64,000 bases of DNA from Haloactinomyces albus (lineage in GTDB: Bacteria; Actinomycetota; Actinomycetes; Mycobacteriales; Pseudonocardiaceae): assembly GCF_031458135.1 (NCBI RefSeq), contig NZ_JAVDXW010000001.1, forward strand, positions 3,472,001 to 3,536,000, in the 5' to 3' direction. This document shows, one piece after another, positions 45,900 through 55,146 of this stretch. The position numbers and the translations under genes were made by a program. The notes beneath the pieces are model-generated. The model worked only from the letters and a program-made list of their open reading frames with translations, was not told the DNA's origin and searched no databases. Numbering within the stretch: position 1 is the stretch's first letter; each line of letters opens with the position of its first letter.

Positions 45900-47242
45900 C
45901 GGAGAACACGGAGAACACGGAGAAGACGAAGTTGGACTGGACCGGCAGGCGTCTGGAGGTCGAGGTCGGCTCGGTCGCTCACGGCGGTCATTGCGTGGCA
46001 CGCCACGAGGGCCGGGTGGTCTTCGTCCGGCATGCTCTGCCCGGCGAACTCGTACTCGTGGAGGTCACCGAGGACAGGGGCGGGAGCTTCTGCAGGGCGG
46101 ATGCGGTGGAGGTGCGTGCGGCTGCGCCGGGCCGGGTGACTCCGCCGTGTCCGCTGGCCGACATGGCCAGGGGCACCGATCGCTGCGGTGGCTGTGACTG
46201 GCAGCATGCCGATGGGCCGACCCAGCGGGAGTTGAAGTCCACTGTCGTCACCGAGCAGTTGCGTCGCATCGCCGGTATCGAGCATCCCGTCGAGGTCCGG
46301 GAGCTCCCCGGTGGATTGCTGCGCTGGCGAAGCCGGGTACGACTGGCCGTGAATCACAGCGGTCACCCGGGTCTTCGTGTTCACCGCAGCCACCGGATCA
46401 TCCCGCTTGCGGACTGCCCGATCACGATGACCGGTGCCCTCGACGATGTTGTCGCACACCGGTGGCCGCAGCAGTCGGAGCTGGAAGTCACCAAGGACGC
46501 GGCCGATGAGGTTCATGTCACGGCACACGGTCGCGAATCCGGTCGGCACAAGCGAGGCCGCGGGAAGCCCGTCTCCAGGCGTGTCCGAGGTGGTGAGGTC
46601 GCCCGCGAGGAGGCGGTGGACAGATCGTGGGATCTCGCCGCACACGGGTTCTGGCAGGTTCATCCGGCCGCTGCCGACGCGTTCGCCACCACCGTGGCGA
46701 GAATGGCCGAAGTACCGATCGGGGGACACGCCTGGGACCTCTACGGCGGTGTGGGCCTGTTCGCGGCCGTCCTGGCCGAGCAGGTCGGCCCCGAGGGTTC
46801 GGTGCTGATGATCGAGTCCTCGCGGCGTGCGGTCGAGGACGCATCGGCCAACCTGAGTGACCTGCCGCAGGTCGGTTTTCGTGCGGGGCGGGTGGAGAAG
46901 CTCATCACGGCGAGCGATCTCGCACGCCCCGACGTCGTGGTTCTCGATCCTCCCCGCAAGGGTGCGGGGCGCGCGGTCGTCGAAGCGATCTCGGCCCACC
47001 GGCCGAGGAGGATCGTGCACGTGGCCTGTGATCCGGCGGCGCTGGCACGGGACCTCGGGTTGTTCGCCGAGCGCGGTTACCGCCTCGCCGACATCGAGGG
47101 GTTCGATGCCTTCCCGATGACCCACCATGTCGAGTGCATCGCGGCGTTGGAACGTATCGACGAGGATCGCTTCTCATGCCACGGAGTGGAAGCGGCGGAG
47201 CACGGCGGTTCCTCGTCGGGTACATGCGGGACGGCTCCGTAG
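45896..47242 (+). CDS. TRAM-domain class I RNA (uracil-5) methyltransferase
   Basis: A 448-residue enzyme of the RlmD/RumA-TrmA family, expected to make 5-methyluridine in rRNA or tRNA. An N-terminal TRAM domain (residues ~17-75) is followed by iron-sulfur ligands C85, C97, C100 and a later Cys in LADCPITM, then the methyltransferase core with [23 protein letters not shown] and the catalytic cysteine in [13 protein letters not shown]. The N-terminus has a 9-bp triple repeat (ENT-ENT-EKT). It is translationally coupled to the permease. The exact target base is not determined. Confidence 0.92.
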   Translation: MTENTENTEKTKLDWTGRRLEVEVGSVAHGGHCVARHEGRVVFVRHALPGELVLVEVTEDRGGSFCRADAVEVRAAAPGRVTPPCPLADMARGTDRCGGCDWQHADGPTQRELKSTVVTEQLRRIAGIEHPVEVRELPGGLLRWRSRVRLAVNHSGHPGLRVHRSHRIIPLADCPITMTGALDDVVAHRWPQQSELEVTKDAADEVHVTAHGRESGRHKRGRGKPVSRRVRGGEVAREEAVDRSWDLAAHGFWQVHPAAADAFATTVARMAEVPIGGHAWDLYGGVGLFAAVLAEQVGPEGSVLMIESSRRAVEDASANLSDLPQVGFRAGRVEKLITASDLARPDVVVLDPPRKGAGRAVVEAISAHRPRRIVHVACDPAALARDLGLFAERGYRLADIEGFDAFPMTHHVECIAALERIDEDRFSCHGVEAAEHGGSSSGTCGTAP

Positions 47243-47330
47243 ACTGGCGGGCAGTCGCATGGCGCCTCCCGCGGCGAGAATGGCATGCGCGACAAGCCGA
47301 TTGGTCCGGCGTAATGAGCGAGGTGGAGCG

Positions 47331-49271
47331 GTGACGCTGCTGGAATCCGTGCACGGTCCGGCCGATATCCAGTCCCTGGAGCACGGCGAGCTGGTCGAGC
47401 TGGCTGCCGAGATCAGATCATTTCTGGTGGACAGGGTGTCGCGTACGGGAGGCCATCTCGGTCCGAACCTGGGTGCGGTCGAACTGACGCTGGCTGTGCA
47501 CCGGACCTTCGACTCTCCCCGGGATGCCATCGTTTTCGACACCGGCCACCAATCCTATGTGCACAAGATCCTGACCGGCCGCCAGGACGGCTTCGACCGG
47601 CTGCGCAAACGTGGGGGGCTGTCCGGCTACCCTTCGCGGGCGGAGAGCGAACACGACATGGTCGAGAACAGCCATGCCTCGACCTCGCTGTCGTACGCGG
47701 ACGGTCTCGCACGCGCGTTCCAGCTCAGCGGCGCCGATCGGCACGCGGTCGCGATCGTCGGCGATGGTGCCCTCACCGGGGGCATGTGCTGGGAGGCGCT
47801 GAACAACATCGCCGCCGACCAGGAACGCCCGCTGGTCATCGTGGTCAACGACAACGGCCGCTCGTATGCGCCGACCATCGGCGGGCTGGCCGAGCATCTC
47901 GCCTCGCTGCGCCTGCGCCCGGGTTACGAACGTGCTCTGCAGAACGGCCGCCGCACGGTACGGAACCTCCCCGTGGTCGGTCGGCCGCTCTACACCGGTC
48001 TGCACGCCGCGAAGAGCGGTATCAAGGACGCCCTGAGTCCGCAGGTGATGTTCTCCGACCTGGGAATCAAGTACCTCGGTCCGGTGGACGGACACGACAT
48101 GCGGGCGATGGAACACGCGCTGGCGATGGCCAAGAGTTTCGGAGGCCCGGTGATCGTGCATGCGGTCACTCAGAAGGGGAACGGGTTCGCCCCGGCGGAA
48201 AATCACGAGGCCGACCAGATGCATCAGGTCAAGGTGATCGATCCGCACACCGGTGCCCCGGCCGCGCCCACGCCGAAGAACTGGACCAGTGTGTTCTCCG
48301 AGGAGCTGGTCCGCATCGGTGGTGAGCGCAGCGACATCGTGGCTCTTACCGGGGCGATGCTCGGTCCGACCGGTTTGGACAAGTTCGCCGAGCACTACCC
48401 GGATCGCTGCTTCGACGTGGGCATCGCCGAACAGCACGGCATGACCTCGGCCGCCGGGATGGCCATGGGCGGATTGCACCCGGTCTTCGCGGTGTACTCG
48501 ACGTTTCTCAACAGGGCCTTCGACCAGCTACTGATGGATGTCGCACTCCACGAGCAACCGGTGACGGTCACGCTGGATCGGTCCGGCATCACCGGCGATG
48601 ACGGTGCGAGCCACAACGGTATGTGGGACCTGTCGATACTCGGGGTGGTGCCGGGCATCCGGGTTGCCGCTCCGCGTGACGCGGTTACCCTGCGTGAGGA
48701 GTTACGCGAGGCAGTGGCCGTCGAGGACGGTCCCACCGTGGTGCGCTTCTCGAAGGGGTCCGTGGTCGAGGAGGTACCGGCGGTCGAGCGTGTCGAGGAT
48801 GTGGACGTACTGCGGCGGCCGGGTCCGATCGAGGACTCCGACGTGCTGCTGGCCGTCGTCGGATCCTTCGGCGAAATGGGTGTGGCCGCTGCCGAACGAC
48901 TGGCCGCGCAGGGAATCGGCGTCACCGTGGTCGACCCTCGCTGGGTGCTACCGGTTTCCCGGACCGTGGTCGATATGGCTTCCCGCCACCGGTTCGTGGT
49001 CACTCTCGAGGACTGTGGCAGACACGGTGGTTTCGGTTGGTCCTTGGCGGCGGCTCTGCGAGATGCCGAGGTCGATGTGCCCCTGCGTGATCTCGGTATC
49101 CCGAACCGATTCCTGGATCATGCCTCGCGGGGCGAAATCCTGACCGATCTCGGACTGACGGAGCAGGATGTCGCGCGTCGCATCACCGAGTGGGTCGCCG
49201 ACCGCCTCGGCGGTTCGCTCGACGGCACCAGCACGCATGCGGCCGCAGGCGGTGAACTTCCTCTCGAGTAG
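47331..49271 (+). CDS. dxs: 1-deoxy-D-xylulose-5-phosphate synthase Dxs
   Basis: First enzyme of the MEP isoprenoid pathway: condenses pyruvate and glyceraldehyde-3-phosphate with thiamine diphosphate. Visible motifs: [15 protein letters not shown], the ThDP motif [31 protein letters not shown] with the catalytic Glu, and [19 protein letters not shown]. 646 residues, full length. GTG 47331 follows a GAGGTGGAG site; upstream in-frame codons extend into the preceding gene and are rejected. Confidence 0.97.
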   Translation: MTLLESVHGPADIQSLEHGELVELAAEIRSFLVDRVSRTGGHLGPNLGAVELTLAVHRTFDSPRDAIVFDTGHQSYVHKILTGRQDGFDRLRKRGGLSGYPSRAESEHDMVENSHASTSLSYADGLARAFQLSGADRHAVAIVGDGALTGGMCWEALNNIAADQERPLVIVVNDNGRSYAPTIGGLAEHLASLRLRPGYERALQNGRRTVRNLPVVGRPLYTGLHAAKSGIKDALSPQVMFSDLGIKYLGPVDGHDMRAMEHALAMAKSFGGPVIVHAVTQKGNGFAPAENHEADQMHQVKVIDPHTGAPAAPTPKNWTSVFSEELVRIGGERSDIVALTGAMLGPTGLDKFAEHYPDRCFDVGIAEQHGMTSAAGMAMGGLHPVFAVYSTFLNRAFDQLLMDVALHEQPVTVTLDRSGITGDDGASHNGMWDLSILGVVPGIRVAAPRDAVTLREELREAVAVEDGPTVVRFSKGSVVEEVPAVERVEDVDVLRRPGPIEDSDVLLAVVGSFGEMGVAAAERLAAQGIGVTVVDPRWVLPVSRTVVDMASRHRFVVTLEDCGRHGGFGWSLAAALRDAEVDVPLRDLGIPNRFLDHASRGEILTDLGLTEQDVARRITEWVADRLGGSLDGTSTHAAAGGELPLE

Positions 49272-49394
49272 CCGACGGCTACCGGCTTTCGCGCTTCGAG
49301 TGGTGCGTGCCCCGACAGCGCTCCGCCCGTGGCCTTGCGGACATGCCCTGCCGGTATTCGGCTGTCGAAGTGCGGAATGTGGCACGGTGAATAC

Positions 49395-50099
49395 GTGCGG
49401 ATCCTTGTGGTGGAGGACGAGCAGCCGCTGGCGGATGCCATCGCTCGGGGGCTGCGCAGAGAAGGTTTGGCTGTCGACATCGCCTACGACGGCAGCAGTG
49501 GGCAGGAGAAGACGTCGATCACCAGGTACGATGTGATCGTGCTGGACCGGGACCTGCCCCACATGTCCGGCGATGAGCTCTGTCGGGAGATCGCGGGCTC
49601 CGACGAGGTCACCCGGGTACTCATGCTCACGGCCAGTGGCACGGTCGAAGACCGGGTCGAAGGATTGTCGTTGGGGGCCGATGACTATCTGGCCAAGCCG
49701 TTCGCCTTCGCCGAGTTGACCGCGCGTGTCCGAGCCTTGGGCAGACGTTCCACACCTGCGGCCCCTCCCGTGCTCACGGCGTGGGATCTCTCACTTGACC
49801 CGGCCGCCCGCAAGGCACGCCGTTCGGAGGGCGAGGTCGAGCTGACGCGCAAGGAATTCGGCGTGCTCGAGGTCCTGCTGGCCGCGGGCGGTGCGGTGGT
49901 CAGTTCGGAGGAACTGCTGGAGCGGGTCTGGGACGAGCATGCCGACCCGTTCACCACGACCGTGCGGGTGACGATGATGACGCTGCGCAAGAAGCTCGGA
50001 GAGCCGAGCATCATCGAGACGGTCGTCGGATCCGGTTACCGGGTCCCCACGGCAGGCCGTAGCCGGGGTGCGGATTCCGTGTCCGAGCACGAGGGTTGA
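49395..50099 (+). CDS. OmpR-family response regulator
   Basis: A 234-residue DNA-binding response regulator. The receiver has the acidic pair in VVEDEQ, the phosphoacceptor Asp in IVLDRDLPHMSG, the Thr in MLTASG and the Lys in LAKPF; the C-terminal winged helix (VELTRKEFGVLEVLLAAGG; TTTVRVTMMTLRKKLG; VVGSGYRV) is OmpR/PhoB-like. The start is GTG 49395; ATG 49377 would add six residues. The histidine kinase gene starts 3 bases after its stop, so the two form a two-component operon. The signal is unknown. Confidence 0.93.
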   Translation: MRILVVEDEQPLADAIARGLRREGLAVDIAYDGSSGQEKTSITRYDVIVLDRDLPHMSGDELCREIAGSDEVTRVLMLTASGTVEDRVEGLSLGADDYLAKPFAFAELTARVRALGRRSTPAAPPVLTAWDLSLDPAARKARRSEGEVELTRKEFGVLEVLLAAGGAVVSSEELLERVWDEHADPFTTTVRVTMMTLRKKLGEPSIIETVVGSGYRVPTAGRSRGADSVSEHEG

Positions 50100-50102
50100 T
50101 CG

Positions 50103-51287
50103 ATGCCAGGGGGCACCGCGCTCCGGGAATCGTCGACGGCGAGCTCGCGGTCGGGACGGCCGGTGATCCGCCGGGGACCGGGGCTTCGAGCGCGTCTGAC
50201 GTTGCTCGCCACGGCTCTGGTGGCCGTGGTCAGTGGCCTGCTGCTGTGGCTGGGGTGGGTGTTGACCGGCAGTGTCGTCTCCGCCGTGCCTCGACTGCCG
50301 AGCGGGAGCATGGTGCGCGTCGACGGTGCTGTTGTGCCTGCCCAGGAGCTGGGTGCCGCGTTGCGGGAGTCGGCTCGGGAACAGGTTCTGCTGGCCGGTG
50401 TTCCCGCTTTCGTGGCCGTGGTGGTGGCGGCGGCTGTACTCGCGTGGACGGTGACCGGCCGTGTACTGCGGCCGCTGCACGAGGTCACCGACTCCGCGCG
50501 CCGCTTGTCCGCCGAGTCCCTGGAGCAGCGCATCGAGCTGAGCGGGCCGCGTGACGAGGTCGCCGAGCTCGCCAACACCTTCGATGCCATGCTCGACCGC
50601 CTTCAGGTGGCCTTCGAGTCGCAGCGGCGGTTCGTGGCCAACGCCAGCCATGAGTTGCGCACTCCGCTCTCGGTGATCCGCACCGAACTCGATGTGACGC
50701 TGTCGGACCCCGTTGCCGATGCCGCGGAACTGCGGCGGATGGCGGGGGTCGTACGGGACGCCACGGCCAGGGCCGAGCGACTGGTGGAGGCCCTGTTACT
50801 GCTCGCGCGCACGGAGGGGGTGGAACTCGCGGCGCGGGAGCCGGTCGACCTCACCGAGGTCGTGGGGCGTGCGGTGCGCGGGGTCTCCGACGAGGCCGAG
50901 CATCGTGGTCTGCATATGCACCGTTGTGCGGAACCGGCCTGGGCCACGGGGGACCCGGCTCTGCTCGAACGGGTGGTGGGCAATCTGCTGGAGAACGCGG
51001 TGCGCCACAACATCGATGGCGGCTGGGTGGAGGTCTTCACCAGCAGCGGCCCGCAGCGGGCCTCGTTGCGGGTGATCTCTTCCGGGCCCGACGTGGACTC
51101 GGAGCAGGTCGAGGCGCTGTTCGAGCCGTTCCGCAGGGCAGGAACGCAGCGTACCGCGCGAACCGGTACCGGGCTCGGACTGTCGATCGTGCGAGCGGCG
51201 GTTGCCGCCCACGAGGGCAGGGTGTCGGCCGAGCCCGTGCACGGCGGTGGCCTGGCGGTCACGGTGGATCTCCCCGTCGCGCCGTGA
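50103..51287 (+). CDS. Sensor histidine kinase
   Basis: A 394-residue membrane kinase and partner of the preceding regulator. Two transmembrane helices (about residues 29-55 and 98-118) bracket a short ~40-residue extracytoplasmic loop, so the signal may be sensed in the membrane. A HAMP domain (RPLHEVTDSARRLSAESLEQRI) leads to the HisKA box FVANASHELRTPL with the phospho-His, then the N box NLLENAVRHN and the G box GTGLGLSIV. All catalytic boxes are present. Confidence 0.94.
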   Translation: MPGGTALRESSTASSRSGRPVIRRGPGLRARLTLLATALVAVVSGLLLWLGWVLTGSVVSAVPRLPSGSMVRVDGAVVPAQELGAALRESAREQVLLAGVPAFVAVVVAAAVLAWTVTGRVLRPLHEVTDSARRLSAESLEQRIELSGPRDEVAELANTFDAMLDRLQVAFESQRRFVANASHELRTPLSVIRTELDVTLSDPVADAAELRRMAGVVRDATARAERLVEALLLLARTEGVELAAREPVDLTEVVGRAVRGVSDEAEHRGLHMHRCAEPAWATGDPALLERVVGNLLENAVRHNIDGGWVEVFTSSGPQRASLRVISSGPDVDSEQVEALFEPFRRAGTQRTARTGTGLGLSIVRAAVAAHEGRVSAEPVHGGGLAVTVDLPVAP

Positions 51288-51489
51288 GGCTCGGGCCGGT
51301 TCGGACGCGCAGGGCGGCCACGTCGATCTCCACCGGAGCAGGACTCGCGGTAATGGTGACCGGGATCTCGTCGGCCTTGGCCGTCAGTTCGGGCGTGGAA
51401 CCTCCGCGCTCCAAGCGGTAGGCGACGAGCTCGGTGGGGCCGCGCCCGTCCGGTGCCACGCTCCAGAAGAACGGCACACCGGCCATCAC
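51259..51489 (-). pseudogene. Remnant of a Uma2-family (DUF820) nuclease gene
   Basis: The 76-residue reading contains AGVPFFWSVAPDGRGPTELVAYRLERGG and then PVTITASPAPVEIDVAAL, which resembles only the C-terminal third of Uma2/DUF820 PD-(D/E)XK proteins (AGIPHYW... and the closing strand). The N-terminal catalytic part is absent: upstream lies the fadB terminator. Its 3' end overlaps the kinase gene by 29 bases. It is probably a decayed insertion; a chance open frame is the alternative. Confidence 0.4.
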
Positions 51490-51549
51490 CTCATCTCGAT
51501 TCCGGTCTTCATCATGCCACGCCCGACCGACACCGGGGCACGCGCGGCA

Positions 51550-51583
51550 AAGGGCCGGGACGAGCTACGCCGTCCCGGCCCTT
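51550..51583 (-). terminator. Terminator of fadA-fadB
   Basis: Perfect 13-bp arms AAGGGCCGGGACG (51550-51562) and CGTCCCGGCCCTT (51571-51583), 8-base loop, 15 bases past the fadB stop. Confidence 0.8.
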
Positions 51584-51597
51584 GAACAGCACGCTGC

Positions 51598-53718
51598 TCA
51601 GGAGTTCGGCACGTCGGCCACGCCGGGTTCCAGGAACCGCTTGCCGTTGACCCGCTCGGACACGCCGGAGCGGTCGAGGTACGGCGTGATGCCGCCGAGC
51701 CAGAACGGCCAGCCCGCACCGAGGAGCAGGCACAGGTCGAGGTCCTGGGCCTCGGCGACCACACCCTCGTCGAGCATGATCCGTGCTTCTCCGGCCAGTG
51801 CCCGCAGGGCGCGGTCACGCACCTGCTCCTCGCTCGAGGGATTCTCGCCCTGCTGCCACAGCTCGGCGACCTCCGGGTCGACGACCTGGTTGCCGTTGTC
51901 GTCGGACTGCCACACGGCGGTCTTACCGGCGTCGACGAAGCGCTGCAGGTTGTCGCTGAGCCCGAAGCGGTCGGGATAGGCGGCGTGCATCGTTTCGTTG
52001 ACGTGTTGGGCGATGGCCGGACCGACGAGCTGCAGCAGCACCATCGGACTCATCGGCAGGCCGAGCGGGTTGAGCGCTCGGTCGGCGACCTCGAAGGGGG
52101 TGCCCTCGTCGACCGAGGCGATGATCTCGCCGAGGAATCGGGTCAGCAGCCGGTTGACGACGAACGCCGGAGCATCCTCGACCAGGACGCAGGACTTCTT
52201 CAGCTGTTTGCCGACCGAGAATGCCGTGGCCAGTGACGCGTCGTCGGTCTTCGTGCCACGCACGATCTCCAGCAGCGGCAGCACCGCCACCGGGTTGAAG
52301 AAGTGGAAACCGACGACCCGCTGCGGATGCGACAGGTTCGCGGCCATCTCCGAGATCGACAGCGATGAGGTGTTGGTGGCCAGGATCGCTTCCGGGGAGA
52401 CGTACTGTTCGAGTTCGCCGAACACCTTCTGCTTGACCGACATCTCCTCGAAGACGGCTTCGAGGACGAAGTCGGCATCGGCGAAGGCCTGCTTGTCCAG
52501 CGAGCCGGACACGAGCGCCTTGAGCCGGTTGACCTCGTCGCCGGAGAGGCGGCCCTTGTCCGCGAGTTTGTCGATCTCGCCGTGCACGTAGGCCACGCCC
52601 TTGTCGATGCGTTCCTGATCGATGTCGGTGAGCACGACCGGCACCTGCAGGCGGCGCAGGAACAGCAGGGCGAGCTGTCCCGCCATCAGCCCGGCGCCGA
52701 CCACGCCGACCTTGCCGATGTCGCGGGCCAGCGATTTGTCCGGTGCCCCTGCGGGTTTCTTGGCCCGCTTCTGCGTCAGGTCGAACGAGTACAGACCCGC
52801 GCGCAGTTCATCGGACATCAGGGCGTCGGTCAGCGCCTCGGTCTCGGCCGCGTACCCGGAGTCGAGGTCGTTGCCGCGGGCCAGGTCGATCAGGTCGACG
52901 GCACGGTCCACGGCGGGGGAGGCACCGTGCGTCTTGCCCGCGACGATGGATCGGGCCCGGCCGATCGCGTCGTCCCATGCCTGTCCGCGGTCGATCTCGG
53001 GTCGCTGCACCTGCACCTCACCGGAGACAACGCGCCCCGCCCACCGCAGGGACTCCTCCAGGAAGTCGGCAGCATCGAGTTCGATGTCGAAGATGCCCAT
53101 CTTGGTGGCCTTGCCCGGGTTGAGCATCTTGTTCTGGTTCAGCGCGTTTTCCACGATGACCGTGACGGCCGCGTCCGCGCCGATCAGATTGGGCAGCAGT
53201 TGCGTCCCGCCCCAGCCCGGGAACAGGCCCAGGAAGCATTCGGGGAAGGCGATCGCGCCCGCGTTGGCGGCCACGGTGCGGTAGTGGCAGGACAGCGCCA
53301 ATTCCAGTCCACCACCGAGTGCCGCCCCGTTGACCAGGGCGAAGGTCGGGATCGTCGATTCGGTCAGGCGACGGAAGACGTCATGGCCGGTCTTGGCGAC
53401 ATAGTGCGCCTGGTCCCGCTCGGAGATCTCGCCGACGCCGGAGAGGTCCGCACCCACCGCGAAGACGAAGGGTTTACCGGTGACGGCGATGGCTGCGGGC
53501 GCGGCGTCGAAAGCTTCGTCCAGGGCGGCGTTCAGGCTTGCCAGGCCGCCTGGGCCGAAGGTCGAGGGGCGGTTGTGGTCGTACCCGTTGTCGATGGTGA
53601 TCAGCGCGACCCGGCCCGCCACACCGGGCACGTCGATCAGGCGGGTGAACGCCCGGGTCACCACCTCGTTCGGGAAGTCCGGGGTCTGCGCGGACTGCTG
53701 AGTGGCTGCCGTGGTCAC
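51598..53718 (-). CDS. fadB: Enoyl-CoA hydratase / 3-hydroxyacyl-CoA dehydrogenase (FadB-type)
   Basis: A 706-residue bifunctional beta-oxidation enzyme. The N-terminal crotonase part has the oxyanion motif NGAALGGGLELALSCHYR and the catalytic-Glu region PECFLGLFPGWGGTQLLP; the dehydrogenase part has the NAD loop VGVVGAGLMAGQLAL, TNTSSLSISEMA, and the catalytic His in VGFHFFNPV, followed by two 3HCDH C-terminal domains. GTG 53718 overlaps the fadA stop by 4 bases (GTGA). With fadA it forms the alpha/beta parts of a trifunctional-type complex. Confidence 0.95.
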   Translation of the reverse strand: MTTAATQQSAQTPDFPNEVVTRAFTRLIDVPGVAGRVALITIDNGYDHNRPSTFGPGGLASLNAALDEAFDAAPAAIAVTGKPFVFAVGADLSGVGEISERDQAHYVAKTGHDVFRRLTESTIPTFALVNGAALGGGLELALSCHYRTVAANAGAIAFPECFLGLFPGWGGTQLLPNLIGADAAVTVIVENALNQNKMLNPGKATKMGIFDIELDAADFLEESLRWAGRVVSGEVQVQRPEIDRGQAWDDAIGRARSIVAGKTHGASPAVDRAVDLIDLARGNDLDSGYAAETEALTDALMSDELRAGLYSFDLTQKRAKKPAGAPDKSLARDIGKVGVVGAGLMAGQLALLFLRRLQVPVVLTDIDQERIDKGVAYVHGEIDKLADKGRLSGDEVNRLKALVSGSLDKQAFADADFVLEAVFEEMSVKQKVFGELEQYVSPEAILATNTSSLSISEMAANLSHPQRVVGFHFFNPVAVLPLLEIVRGTKTDDASLATAFSVGKQLKKSCVLVEDAPAFVVNRLLTRFLGEIIASVDEGTPFEVADRALNPLGLPMSPMVLLQLVGPAIAQHVNETMHAAYPDRFGLSDNLQRFVDAGKTAVWQSDDNGNQVVDPEVAELWQQGENPSSEEQVRDRALRALAGEARIMLDEGVVAEAQDLDLCLLLGAGWPFWLGGITPYLDRSGVSERVNGKRFLEPGVADVPNS

Positions 53719-54974
53719 TGTGTACCCCCGTTGTAGTGCGGATTCTCCCAGATCACCGTGCCGCCCATACCGAAGCCGATACACATGGTGGTGATGCCGT
53801 AGCGGACGTCGGGATTCTCGGCGAAGTGGCGGGAGAGCTGGGTCATCAATCGGACGCCGGAGGAAGCCAGCGGGTGGCCGCAGGCGATCGCGCCGCCCCA
53901 CGGGTTGACGCGGGGATCGTCCTCGGCGATGCCGAAGTGGTCCAGGAAAGCCAGGACCTGCACGGCGAAGGCCTCGTTGATCTCGAACAGTCCGATGTCG
54001 TCGATGGAAAGGCCTGCGCGCTGCAGGGCTTTCTCGGTCGCCGGGACCGGTCCGACCCCCATCACCTCCGGCTCCACGCCTGCGAAGGAGTAGCCGACCA
54101 GGCGCATACCAACCGGCAGGCCGAGTTCGGCTGCGCTGTCCTCGTCGGCGATGAGGCAGCCGGTGGCGCCGTCGTTGAGCCCCGCGGCGTTACCGGGGGT
54201 GACCCTGCCGTGCGGCCGGAACGGAGTTTTCAGGCCGTACAAGCTCTCCTCGGTCGTGCCGGGACGGGGAGGCTCGTCGGTGGTGGCCAGGCCCCAGCCG
54301 TGCTCGGTGGAGCGGGTGGCCACCGGGGCCAGATCGGCGGCGATCCGGCCTGCCGCCGCGGCGGCTTCGTAACGCTGTTGGCTGCGAGCGGCATAGGCGT
54401 CCGTGCGCTGCTTGGTCACGTCCGGATAGCGGTCGTGCAGGTTCTCGGCGGTGGAGCCCATCACCATCGCCGAGGGGTCCACCAGCTTGTCCGAGACGAA
54501 CCGAGGGTTGGGGTCCACGCCCTCGCCCATCGGATGACTGCCCATGTGTTCGACACCGCCTGCGATGGCGAAGTCATAGGCGCCGAAGGCGATGCTGCCC
54601 GCGGTCGCGGTCACCGACGTCATCGCTCCCGCGCACATCCGGTCGATGGCGAAGCCGGGTACGGACTTCGGCAGGCCTGCCAGGAGCGCGGCGGTTCTTC
54701 CGATCGTGAGGCCCTGATCGCCGATCTGGGTGGTGGCGGCGATCGCGACCTCGTCGATGCGCTCGGGCGGGAGGTCGGGTTGCCTGCGCAGGAGTTCCCG
54801 GATGACCTTGACGATCATGTCGTCCGCGCGTGTCTCGGCGTACATGCCCTTCGGGCCGGCCTTGCCGAACGGCGTTCGCACGCCATCGACGAAGACCACG
54901 TTCCGAAGGGCACGCGGTGTCCCGGATGGCCCGGGACTGCTGGTGCCGGCTGGTGCCGACGCAGGTGCGGCCAC
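53715..54974 (-). CDS. fadA: Acetyl-CoA acyltransferase (thiolase) FadA
   Basis: A 419-residue thiolase cleaving 3-ketoacyl-CoA. Nucleophile Cys in DRMCAGAMTS, the NEAFAVQ loop, GGAIACGHPLASSG with the histidine, and the final Cys/GFGMGG motif are present. GTG 54974 follows an AGAAGGAG site; the first ~20 residues are Ala/Pro/Ser-rich. Upstream, two TACC-N4-GGTA palindromes suggest control by a TetR-type fatty-acid regulator. It is coupled to fadB and lies downstream of the RNase D gene on the same strand. Confidence 0.95.
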   Translation of the reverse strand: MAAPASAPAGTSSPGPSGTPRALRNVVFVDGVRTPFGKAGPKGMYAETRADDMIVKVIRELLRRQPDLPPERIDEVAIAATTQIGDQGLTIGRTAALLAGLPKSVPGFAIDRMCAGAMTSVTATAGSIAFGAYDFAIAGGVEHMGSHPMGEGVDPNPRFVSDKLVDPSAMVMGSTAENLHDRYPDVTKQRTDAYAARSQQRYEAAAAAGRIAADLAPVATRSTEHGWGLATTDEPPRPGTTEESLYGLKTPFRPHGRVTPGNAAGLNDGATGCLIADEDSAAELGLPVGMRLVGYSFAGVEPEVMGVGPVPATEKALQRAGLSIDDIGLFEINEAFAVQVLAFLDHFGIAEDDPRVNPWGGAIACGHPLASSGVRLMTQLSRHFAENPDVRYGITTMCIGFGMGGTVIWENPHYNGGTQ

Positions 54975-55048
54975 GGCGTGCTCCTTCTCGGTGGGGTCTG
55001 GACATCGGCCGGCCGACGATCGGGCGCTCGCCGCGCGAACCATGTCTC

Positions 55049-55093
55049 TACCGGCCGGTAACCCGCACCCTAGCGCTTATTACCGATGGGTAA
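55049..55093. promoter_or_regulatory. Paired palindromic operator candidates upstream of fadA
   Basis: TACCGGCCGGTA (55049-55060, perfect) and TTACC-GATG-GGTAA (55080-55093) share TACC-N4-GGTA with centres 32 bp apart, about three helical turns. They lie 75-120 bases before the fadA start. The form is typical of TetR-family operators; the cognate regulator is not in the window. Confidence 0.5.
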
Positions 55094-55146
55094 CCAACGG
55101 GACCCACTGTCGGGTGTCCCACAGTGGGGGTGAAGGAGCTCGCTTC

